Positions 34,702 through 41,986 of a DNA stretch of 64,000 nt are shown one piece after another. The first letter of the stretch is position 1. The number at the start of each line of letters is the position of its first letter. The notes beneath the pieces were generated by a model that saw only the letters and a program-made list of their open reading frames with translations, made no database searches and was not told where the DNA came from. Where the stretch lies: contig CAVVZC010000019.1 in the NCBI GenBank assembly GCA_963752565.1, forward strand, positions 1-64,000. Reading direction: 5' to 3'. A program made the translations under genes and the position numbers. The stretch is from UBA11574 sp963752565 (GTDB lineage Bacteria; Desulfobacterota; Desulfobacteria; Desulfobacterales; UBA11574).

Positions 34702-35713
34702 CATAAAATGGGGAATTTTAGGTAACGCCACGATTGCCAGAAAATGCGTGATTCCAGCCATCTTCAGCTCCGCAAATGGCCGCGTTCATGCTCTGGCATC
34801 TCGAAATTTTAAAAAAGCAGAAGCATTAGCAGAAAAATACGACATCACCCGATTATACTCGCAATATGAATCCGTTATTGAAGATAAACAGGTCGACATT
34901 GTTTACATTCCCCTTCCCAATCATCTTCATAAGGAATGGACGATCAAAGCCTTAGGGGCTGGAAAACATGTTTTATGTGAAAAACCCCTGGCCTGTAATA
35001 CTGCCGAGGCCATTGAAATGGCAGAGATTGCGTCGAAAAAAGGCTTGCATCTCATGGAAGCACTCATGTACCGGTTTCATCCGCGCAGCAGGATCATCCA
35101 CCAAATGGTTTCAAAGGGGAAAATCGGAACACCGCGACTTGTTCGAGTTTCGTTTTGTTTCCATATGGAAGAACATATTTTAAAGAAAAAAGAGAATGCC
35201 CGTCTGAAAAAAAGGGGGGGAGGCGCGCTTTTAGATGTGGGATGCTATGGCGTCAGTGTCGCACGATGGATGATGGGAGAAGATCCTGAAAGCGTTCAAG
35301 CCACTGCACATTTTAACTCTGAGGGTGTCGATATACACACAGTCGGTGTTTTGCACTTTCGAAACGGTGGCCTGGCAACGGTTGAAGCCAGCTTTATTAG
35401 TTCTCTGCAGCAGACCTATACCATCGTCGGTGAAGACGGTTCCATTGAACTTCCACACAATGCCTTTATTCCATGGGAAAAAGATGCAACTTACGTTCAT
35501 CGTGGCAGACATGAGGAAATCGGCAGACAAGAAGTTATTCCGGGTGCAGACGAGTATCGGTTGATGGTTGAACATTTTTCAGACGTCCTAATCCACGGGT
35601 CCTCACCTTTGGTCCAAATTCACGACAGTATACAAAACATGCGGGTACTGGACGCATTGGCCGAGTCGGCAAGATCCGGACAAATGGTTCTAATCCCTAA
35701 AAAGCAAATTTAA
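34691..35713 (+). CDS. Gfo/Idh/MocA-family oxidoreductase
   Basis: The 340-residue protein has the Rossmann start IKWGILGNATIARKCVIPAI (about 4-23), YIPLPNHLHKEWTIKAL (about 80-96) and the catalytic-Lys motif HVLCEKPLACN (about 100-110), then EALMYRFHPRS, the GGGALLDVGCYGV stretch (about 175-187) and a C-terminal substrate domain. Family members act on sugars, inositols or their phosphates with NAD(P)H. The ATG at 34691 overlaps the preceding stop (ATGAATTTTAG), with GGAG seven bases upstream. The two adjacent oxidoreductases likely act on related substrates in the same pathway. Confidence 0.85.
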   Translation: MNFSIKWGILGNATIARKCVIPAIFSSANGRVHALASRNFKKAEALAEKYDITRLYSQYESVIEDKQVDIVYIPLPNHLHKEWTIKALGAGKHVLCEKPLACNTAEAIEMAEIASKKGLHLMEALMYRFHPRSRIIHQMVSKGKIGTPRLVRVSFCFHMEEHILKKKENARLKKRGGGALLDVGCYGVSVARWMMGEDPESVQATAHFNSEGVDIHTVGVLHFRNGGLATVEASFISSLQQTYTIVGEDGSIELPHNAFIPWEKDATYVHRGRHEEIGRQEVIPGADEYRLMVEHFSDVLIHGSSPLVQIHDSIQNMRVLDALAESARSGQMVLIPKKQI

Positions 35714-35730
35714 CCTGAATTCATTTAAAA

Positions 35731-36735
35731 ATGTCGATGAACCTGAATAAACAAAGAATAGAGATCAAAACAGAACCCTTTGAGCGACTAGAGTCTTTTT
35801 ATCTAAACAAAAAATTCAATCTTGATTGGAACTGTTTGTTTGTTCTTCCCCTGTGGCTGAAAACATGGTGGGACACTTTTGGCGAGAAAAATAGACCTGA
35901 AATTCTGGCGGGATATCGTCATGGAAAATTAATTGGCATTGCCCCTTTGCGTATTCAAGATAAAACAGCGCGGTTCATTGGTGGAGAAAATGTGTGCGAT
36001 TACCAGGACATGATCGTGGCGTCAAATCATCACCATGAATTCTATAAGGCAATTTTAACCCACCTGAAACAAAAGGGGATACGGTCTCTCCAATTGGGAA
36101 CATTAAGACACGATTCCATATCGCTAACCCAATTGCCGAATCTGGCCAAACAAATGGGATATGCTGTTGTTTGTAATCAAGTGGCGTTTAGCTATGAAAT
36201 AATATTACCCCGCACCTGGGAATCATATCTTTATATGCTCAAGGGAAAACAGCGCCATGAAATTCGACGAAAATTGAGGCGGCTAAACGAAGCGGGACAT
36301 GTCCAATTTCGTGTTCTTGAACGATTGGATGAAATATCCGAAGCCATGGATACCTTTTTTTCTTTGTTTAAGGCCAGCCGCCCGGACAAGTCTGAATTCC
36401 TGACAGAACAAATGGTGTCCTTTTTTCGTTTGTTGGCCCAAAGAATGGCTCAACAGGGATTTTTGAGAATGTTTTTTTTAGACATTGATCGAGTACCGGC
36501 TGCCGGCGTAATGTGCTTTGACTACAATGATATCCTATTTCTTTATAATAATGGATATAATCCTCAATTTAGCAATCTGAGTCCCGGGTTTCTCAGCAAA
36601 GTGTATAGTATCAGAAACAGTATTGACCAGGGAAAGCTTCGGTACGATCTATTAAAGGGTGATGAAGGGTATAAAAAACGTCTGGGGAGTTCGCCGGTGC
36701 CGCTGTATCATTTAAAAATAGATCTTGAAGGATAA
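35731..36735 (+). CDS. BioF2/CelD-like acyltransferase (GNAT, Acetyltransf_6 type)
   Basis: The 334-residue protein has the BioF2-like layout: PLWLKTWWDTFGE (about 45-57), a FemAB/GNAT double fold, RHEIRRKLRRLNEAGHVQFR (about 172-191) and ending FLYNNGYNPQFSNLSPGFLS with YDLLKGDEGYKKRLGSS. Such enzymes transfer acyl or aminoacyl groups to an amine or sugar, usually in envelope or thiol biosynthesis; the best-known relatives are annotated CelD/FemAB-like. It lies 18 bases after a Gfo/Idh/MocA gene and 43 bases before the MshA-like glycosyltransferase. In a mycothiol-like route it could take the MshD (acetylation) or amino-acid transfer role, which is inference. Confidence 0.8.
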   Translation: MSMNLNKQRIEIKTEPFERLESFYLNKKFNLDWNCLFVLPLWLKTWWDTFGEKNRPEILAGYRHGKLIGIAPLRIQDKTARFIGGENVCDYQDMIVASNHHHEFYKAILTHLKQKGIRSLQLGTLRHDSISLTQLPNLAKQMGYAVVCNQVAFSYEIILPRTWESYLYMLKGKQRHEIRRKLRRLNEAGHVQFRVLERLDEISEAMDTFFSLFKASRPDKSEFLTEQMVSFFRLLAQRMAQQGFLRMFFLDIDRVPAAGVMCFDYNDILFLYNNGYNPQFSNLSPGFLSKVYSIRNSIDQGKLRYDLLKGDEGYKKRLGSSPVPLYHLKIDLEG

Positions 36736-36777
36736 AGAGATTCAGACAAAAAACCGACAAGAGATGAGAAGAATCAA

Positions 36778-38049
36778 ATGAAGCGGCGTTCAACAGAATT
36801 GAAAATTGCCATGCTGAGTATCCATTCAAGTCCCATTGGTGATTTGGGGACCCAGGATACAGGCGGAATGAGCGTTTATGTTCGGGAAATGGCCAAAGAA
36901 TTGGGCAGAAAGGGCCATCATATCGACATCTTCACACAGCACAATGTCTGCAAGCACGATCCGGTCCTACATTTATACGACAACGTTCGTCTCGTCCATT
37001 TATCAGGGGGAACACGCGAGAATATCGCCAAATTCTCTCTCTATGAGATTTTGCCGCAACTATTTGACGAATTAGAATCCTTTCGAATCAAGGAAAATAT
37101 CACGTATGATATCATCCACAGCCATTATTGGCTCTCAGGGGTTTTAGGGCTCAAGCTCCAGTCATCCTGGAATGCATATCACCTGGTCACATACCATACC
37201 ATCGGCGCTGTGAAAAACTTAACCTGTCCAACGGAAAATGCGTCCAAATTACGGCTGACAAACGAAAATGAACTGGCAAAGCTGTGTGATCAAATTGTCG
37301 TTCCCACCCAACAAGATAAGGAACATTTAATCCGGTATTACAACGCACCTATTGATAAAATCCGGATTATTCCGTGTGGTGTTAATCTTGGACTTTTCAA
37401 ACCATTGGACAAAGCATCTGCTCGCCGGTTTTTGGCGTTTTCTACAGATGATCGCATTGTCTTATATGTGGGACGGTATGCCCCCATTAAAGGACTTGAT
37501 CGTTTGTTCAAAGCGCTTGGCAATCTTACACATTTTTCTCATCTTCGCCTGGTCATGGTGGGGGGTGACGGCGAACACTCCCCCATGTTTCGACAGTTAA
37601 AATCCAATGCAACGACGCTTCACATCGAAAATCTCATAACGTTTGCCGGGAGGGTGGACCAGGAAACCCTGCCCCAATATTACAGTGCTGCGGATGTTCT
37701 GGTTGTACCATCCTATTATGAGAGCTTCGGTCTTGTGGCACTCGAGGCATTGGCTTGCGGAACGCCTATTGTGACCGCTTCGGTCGGCGCGATGGAAGAA
37801 ATTGTAAAAGAGGGCGTTACAGGATATGTCGCAAAGGACCCGAATCCACAACATTATGCCCGGCTGATCGAAACCATTTTGATAAAGCAGCAGCAGAACG
37901 GCTTATCGCCCTCAAAAATTCGGTCATCAGTGGCCCAATATACATGGACAAGGTCCGCTTCCATGTTACTTGACGCGTACCGGGCGGCATGGACGGATAC
38001 ATCGGAAAATATTTATAAAAATAAAGAGGAGATTCAATTTGTTAAATAG
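36778..38049 (+). CDS. MshA-like family 4 glycosyltransferase
   Basis: The 423-residue GT-B enzyme closely follows MshA, which joins UDP-GlcNAc to 1L-myo-inositol-1-phosphate: IAMLSIHSSPIGDLGTQDTG and GGMSVYVREMA (about 10-38), YDIIHSHYWLSGVLGLK (about 110-126), the YHTIGAVKN stretch (about 139-147), IPCGVNLGLFKP, YVGRYAPIKGLDRL and the E-x7-E motif in ESFGLVALEALACGTP (about 315-330). The HSHYWLSG and SIHSSP matches to mycobacterial MshA are from memory; sucrose-phosphate-synthase-like enzymes share several of them. Immediate coupling to a PIG-L deacetylase and a nearby inositol-1-phosphate synthase support a GlcNAc-inositol product. Confidence 0.87.
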   Translation: MKRRSTELKIAMLSIHSSPIGDLGTQDTGGMSVYVREMAKELGRKGHHIDIFTQHNVCKHDPVLHLYDNVRLVHLSGGTRENIAKFSLYEILPQLFDELESFRIKENITYDIIHSHYWLSGVLGLKLQSSWNAYHLVTYHTIGAVKNLTCPTENASKLRLTNENELAKLCDQIVVPTQQDKEHLIRYYNAPIDKIRIIPCGVNLGLFKPLDKASARRFLAFSTDDRIVLYVGRYAPIKGLDRLFKALGNLTHFSHLRLVMVGGDGEHSPMFRQLKSNATTLHIENLITFAGRVDQETLPQYYSAADVLVVPSYYESFGLVALEALACGTPIVTASVGAMEEIVKEGVTGYVAKDPNPQHYARLIETILIKQQQNGLSPSKIRSSVAQYTWTRSASMLLDAYRAAWTDTSENIYKNKEEIQFVK

Positions 38050-38734
38050 ATCCGAAATAATGGTGATAGCAGCACATCCGGATGATGCGGAATTCGGTGC
38101 CGCGGGTTCCGTTGCCAGGTGGACCATAGAAGGAAGACGGGTAGTCTATGTGGTGTGCACCAGCGGGGACAAAGGCACCGACAATCCGGACATACCCCCC
38201 CAACAGCTTGCTAAAATTCGAGAAAAAGAGCAAAGAGACGCTGCTGCGGTATTGGGTGTCTTTGATGTCGTTTTCCTTGGATATCCTGACCAGGGACTCG
38301 AAGATACATCGGATTTTCGCAAAGCGATTGTAAGGCAAATCCGAACATATAAACCGGATATGATCGTGACATCTGATCCTTACAGGCGTTACATCTGGCA
38401 CAGAGACCATCGCATCACCGGACAGGTAACACTGGATGCGGTCTATCCTTATGCCCGTGATCTGCTGGCATATCCAGGTTTAATCGAAGAAGGACTCATG
38501 CCCCATAAGGTGAAAAAAATCCTGTTCTTCGGAACCGAGGATGTCAATTTGCGGATAGACATTACCGGAACCTTTCACCTCAAACTTGAAGCATTGCGTT
38601 GTCACAAAAGCCAAATTATCCAGCTTGGCATCCCTGATCTGGAAAAATGGCTTTGGCAGCGATGTCAAAAAATGGCCGAAGGCGAATATTTTGAGGTCGC
38701 CGAAGCGTTTCATCAGGTGGAGGTGGCCTTTTAA
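38039..38734 (+). CDS. PIG-L family deacetylase (MshB/BshB/Mca-like)
   Basis: The 231-residue protein has the zinc-site motif AAHPDDAEFGA (about 12-22) with His-x-Asp-Asp, the DPYRRYIWHRDHRITG stretch (about 115-130) with the third zinc His, and CTSGDKGTDNPDIP. PIG-L enzymes remove the acetyl group from GlcNAc linked to inositol (MshB, GPI), malate (BshB) or similar acceptors. The likely start is a TTG at 38039, with GAGGAG six bases upstream, overlapping the glycosyltransferase stop; an ATG at 38060 is an alternative. Direct coupling to an MshA-like enzyme is the classical order of reactions: glycosylation, then deacetylation. Confidence 0.87.
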   Translation: MLNRSEIMVIAAHPDDAEFGAAGSVARWTIEGRRVVYVVCTSGDKGTDNPDIPPQQLAKIREKEQRDAAAVLGVFDVVFLGYPDQGLEDTSDFRKAIVRQIRTYKPDMIVTSDPYRRYIWHRDHRITGQVTLDAVYPYARDLLAYPGLIEEGLMPHKVKKILFFGTEDVNLRIDITGTFHLKLEALRCHKSQIIQLGIPDLEKWLWQRCQKMAEGEYFEVAEAFHQVEVAF

Positions 38735-38806
38735 ACCGCTTCGGAAACACCGAGGCGACATATCGACTTTGAAAGCGTATATTATTTCGAAAAAGGGTGG
38801 GCGGGA

Positions 38807-39466
38807 TTATTCCGACAAATGGATTCTCGGGTTAAAATAAGCGATTGACGGATGCTCATCTTTTTTATCCGTCGAATAAGAAAATGTGGTAATTGATGAA
38901 ACGGCGGGATATTCTTTTAGGACTCCAAGGGTCGTAAATCTTTTCTTGTTAAGAGGTGTTGTAGAGAAATGACTCGCCCACAGCATCATGAATAAAATAA
39001 CGTCACCGTGTGTCACCGCCACGACATGCTTTCCGGAACAGGTGCGGCGCGTCCTGGATAAAAACTTTTGAACCCTAAACAAGATGTCTTCCGGTTGTTC
39101 ATATTTCGAATCGACGCCAGTGTAAACATCTCCGGCTCTTAAATCAACCGCTTCCGAAGACTGACCTTGAAACGGTGTAAGAACCTCCGTGATTAAGCTC
39201 GATTGTCTTGGTTTGAGGTGACGATGATATTTAAGTATTTCAGCTGCTGTTTGGCGGCAGCGAAGCAGGGGGCTGCTAATAATATCTTCAATGATCAGAT
39301 CCTTCAAAGACCGAGCCGCTCGAGCCGCTTCAAGGCGCCCTCTTTTGCTTAAATAAAACCCCGGTAAACGGCCATAAAAAATATTGGATGGATTATGCAC
39401 ACTGGCATGTCGAACCAAAGAAATGCGTGTGACTGCATTTTGGGGAATCATTCCGGTTTTTACCAT
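38807..39466 (-). CDS. Histidine phosphatase family protein
   Basis: The 219-residue protein has the phosphoglycerate-mutase-type catalytic motif SLVRHASVHNP (about 16-26, with the phospho-His in RHA replacing RHG), SSPLLRCRQTAAEIL (about 65-79) and the second catalytic His in VAVTHGDVI (about 148-156). It would remove phosphate from a small molecule. It lies 48 bases downstream of inositol-phosphate synthase on the same strand, so an attractive substrate is inositol phosphate or GlcNAc-inositol phosphate (the step called MshA2 in mycothiol synthesis, whose gene is not known); this is inference. The start codon is uncertain. Confidence 0.82.
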   Translation of the reverse strand: MVKTGMIPQNAVTRISLVRHASVHNPSNIFYGRLPGFYLSKRGRLEAARAARSLKDLIIEDIISSPLLRCRQTAAEILKYHRHLKPRQSSLITEVLTPFQGQSSEAVDLRAGDVYTGVDSKYEQPEDILFRVQKFLSRTRRTCSGKHVVAVTHGDVILFMMLWASHFSTTPLNKKRFTTLGVLKEYPAVSSITTFSYSTDKKDEHPSIAYFNPRIHLSE

Positions 39467-39514
39467 TTGGATGCTTTGAGACCTTTGAAAGATGTGGGTT
39501 TTTGTTATGAACGC

Positions 39515-40621
39515 TCATTTGTTTGAAATAAAATCTTCTAACAATGAGAATGCAAAATCATCCGTATATTGTACGGGTGGATGTTTGCAATAGTAGGCTG
39601 AAGGCGCCTCTAATACGCCACCAATATTTCGTTCGATGGCCAATTTGCATAGGCGAATACAATCGATGGCAGCGCCAGCGGAATTGGGCGAATCCTCAAC
39701 AGACAACCTAAGTTCAAGGTTCATAGGTATATCACCAAAAAGTCTGCCTTCCATTCGAATAAAACACACTTTGTTGTCGTTGAGCCACGGGACATAGTCA
39801 CTGGGGCCAATATGTATGTTACGGTCTTCAAGCTTTTCTTCCATAACGGCTTGAACAGCCACTGTTTTTGATTTCTTTTTTTTATCAAGCCGCTTCCTGT
39901 TCAACATATTTAAAAAATCGGTGTTGCCCCCCGTATTTATTTGATATGTCTTTTCTAACTTGGCACCCCGTTTTCCAAACAGGTTCGTTAACGCCCGATG
40001 AACAATCGTTGCGCCGAGTTGGGATTTAATATCGTCGCCTATTATTGGAATTCCGCTGGATTTAAACTGTTCGGCCCAAAAAGGATCGCTCGCAATAAAA
40101 ACAGGAATGTTGTTGATAAATGAAACACCGGCTTCCAGGGCACATTCGGCATAAAATCTTGATGCCTCTTCCGAACCCACCGGCAAATAATTTAAAAGTA
40201 TTTCCGTGCCGGAATGCTTTAAAATTTTGATGACGTCGCTTTGGGTTGGTTCTTTTTCATCACAAAGCAAAAATGTATATTCAGGGTCATAGTTCTTCAT
40301 ATGTTCAGAAAAACCGTCCAATATTTTCCCCATGGACACTCCAACTCCTGCTTTGGGCATGTTCGTAACAAATTTTTTAGTGCAGTTCGGTCGCTCAAAA
40401 ATGGCTTCATGAACGTCTTTACCGACTTTTCTCCGATCGATGTCAAATGCCGAAACAACTTCAATATCAACAGGTGTATAACCATTGATCGACCAATATA
40501 AAATTCCGCTGGCATTATTGTGTTTTTTGCTCTGGTAATATATAGTTCCCTGAAGGAGCGAACTTGCACAATTACCAACACCGATGATACCGATTTTTAT
40601 GGGTGTCATATCATCATCCAA
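39515..40621 (-). CDS. ino1: Myo-inositol-1-phosphate synthase (actinobacterial type)
   Basis: The enzyme isomerises glucose-6-phosphate to 1L-myo-inositol-1-phosphate with NAD+. The 368-residue protein matches the short actinobacterial/archaeal Ino1: IKIGIIGVGNCASSLLQG (about 8-25), NYLPVGSEEASRFYAECAL (about 143-161), VFIASDPFWAEQF, GDDIKSQLGATIVHR (about 191-205), INTGGNTDFLNM and LSVEDSPNSAGAAIDC. These segments match mycobacterial Ino1 in memory. A downstream histidine phosphatase is on the same strand. The enzyme supplies the inositol phosphate that the MshA-like transferase, encoded convergently, would need. The start could also be the ATG at 40609. Confidence 0.92.
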   Translation of the reverse strand: MDDDMTPIKIGIIGVGNCASSLLQGTIYYQSKKHNNASGILYWSINGYTPVDIEVVSAFDIDRRKVGKDVHEAIFERPNCTKKFVTNMPKAGVGVSMGKILDGFSEHMKNYDPEYTFLLCDEKEPTQSDVIKILKHSGTEILLNYLPVGSEEASRFYAECALEAGVSFINNIPVFIASDPFWAEQFKSSGIPIIGDDIKSQLGATIVHRALTNLFGKRGAKLEKTYQINTGGNTDFLNMLNRKRLDKKKKSKTVAVQAVMEEKLEDRNIHIGPSDYVPWLNDNKVCFIRMEGRLFGDIPMNLELRLSVEDSPNSAGAAIDCIRLCKLAIERNIGGVLEAPSAYYCKHPPVQYTDDFAFSLLEDFISNK

Positions 40622-40819
40622 TCAAGAGGCGAGCCATTTTAATCCGTGAATTTTAGTTTTTACCGTAGTATCAGAAATTTCAAGTTTCAAGTGATGATCT
40701 TCAAGCTCAAACTACATAATTTGCATTATTATCGTAAACTTTTCAACATAAAATTTAAAATTCTTTCTCCATCAATATGAATAAGGATATTCTATTTCTT
40801 TTTTTGAAGGCGAAAAGTC

Positions 40820-41635
40820 GTGAAAAAAATTATTCTTACCACACTGGCATATCTGTGTTTGACCACTGTACCGGCCTGGGGGCAGAATGCCATAGAATTT
40901 TACAACCGTGGTGTCAAAAGCACTCTGGCTTACAAAAAGATCGAGCACTTTACCAAGGCTATCCAGTTGAATCCAAACCTGGTGGAGGCCTATGAAAAAC
41001 GAGCCATTCACTACTACCTCCAGTGGCAACTTGACAACGCCATTCAGGATTATAATCGCGTTATAGCGCTGAAGCCTAATGATGCAAATGTTTATCTGAT
41101 GCGGGGTCTTGCCTATTTTAAAAAGGAATATGGCGAAGGATATTCTTCAGAACTAAAGAACCTGAAGTATCATCTCAGCAAACAAGAAGTACCTGATTTC
41201 AGCGAATCGTTAGAGCGGGCAATAGACAATTTCAGTCGCGCCATCGACATGGATCCCCAACTGGCAAGTGCATACAGCTATCGGGCAGTGGCATACCGTA
41301 TCAAGGGAATGATAGAAGAAGCTTTCCACGATGCGACGATGGTTATTCAATTGAAAAGCGATCCACAAAGCACTGCAAGGGCTTATAAAACCCTGTCCAA
41401 AATCTATCAAAAGTTGGGACAAGATGAGCTTTCCGAGGTCAATCTTCGTAAATCCGTAGTGTTGGACCCCTACTCTCCGGATTATCCGCCATTGCATGTG
41501 CCCCTCATATCCAACGACCCATCTGATACCGCCAGTCTGAAAGCCGTCGGCCGGATGGGACTTTTCGGCATCATCATTCTCGTGGTTGTGGTGATTCTCA
41601 AGATAGCCCTGCCGGCCCCCCAAAAAAAAGATTAG
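40820..41635 (+). CDS. Exported TPR-repeat protein with C-terminal membrane anchor
   Basis: A signal peptide (about 1-21, ending PAWGQ) precedes four to five TPR units (YNRGVKSTLAYKKIEHFTKA; YEKRAIHYYLQWQLDNAIQD; AIDNFSRAIDMDPQLASAYS; AYKTLSKIYQKLGQ) and a hydrophobic C-terminal helix (about 244-264) with a short basic tail. The TPR part would face the periplasm, anchored at the C-terminus. It probably scaffolds an envelope complex; the partner is unknown. The start is a GTG at 40820. It is divergent from ino1 and precedes the biotin carrier/GcdA unit, which has its own promoter. Confidence 0.75.
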   Translation: MKKIILTTLAYLCLTTVPAWGQNAIEFYNRGVKSTLAYKKIEHFTKAIQLNPNLVEAYEKRAIHYYLQWQLDNAIQDYNRVIALKPNDANVYLMRGLAYFKKEYGEGYSSELKNLKYHLSKQEVPDFSESLERAIDNFSRAIDMDPQLASAYSYRAVAYRIKGMIEEAFHDATMVIQLKSDPQSTARAYKTLSKIYQKLGQDELSEVNLRKSVVLDPYSPDYPPLHVPLISNDPSDTASLKAVGRMGLFGIIILVVVVILKIALPAPQKKD

Positions 41636-41647
41636 TGATGATACTGT

Positions 41648-41676
41648 TTGACAGAATATCTCTGCTTTTTTATGAT
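41648..41676 (+). promoter_or_regulatory. Near-consensus sigma-70 promoter of the biotin carrier/carboxyltransferase operon
   Basis: TTGACA (41648-41653), a 17-base spacer and TATGAT (41671-41676) precede the biotin carrier ATG by 73 bases. Confidence 0.72.
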
Positions 41677-41749
41677 TTAAATACCCTGTCCTTTTGAAAA
41701 TGGATCACTTAAAATTCAAATCCTTGATTAAAGAACTCGGAGGTCGATT

Positions 41750-41983
41750 ATGACTCAGGAGATATTGGCGCCCCTTGACGGTAAGGTATTTCAACTCAAG
41801 ATAAAAGCAGGAGACAATGTGGAAGAAGACGAAGAAATCCTGGTGATCGAAGCCATGAAGATGGAAACACCGATATTTGTCCCCTGTGATGGGGTGGTCA
41901 TAGAAGTCATAGTCAAAGAAGGGGATGAAGTGGTGGAAAACGACGTTTTGGCCATTATCGACGAAGAACACATCGAGGTTTAA
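41750..41983 (+). CDS. Biotin/lipoyl carrier domain protein
   Basis: The 77-residue protein is one free-standing biotin carrier domain with the biotinylation motif EAMKMETP (about 36-43; K39 modified) between two similar beta-hammerhead halves (APLDGKVFQLKIKAGDNVEE and PCDGVVIEVIVKEGDEVVEN). It carries CO2 between carboxylase or decarboxylase half-reactions. The AGGTCG/ATG start fits, and the carboxyltransferase gene starts 3 bases after its stop, so the two form one enzyme. In Na+-pumping decarboxylases the carrier is the gamma/C subunit. Confidence 0.93.
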   Translation: MTQEILAPLDGKVFQLKIKAGDNVEEDEEILVIEAMKMETPIFVPCDGVVIEVIVKEGDEVVENDVLAIIDEEHIEV

Positions 41984-41986
41984 GCC

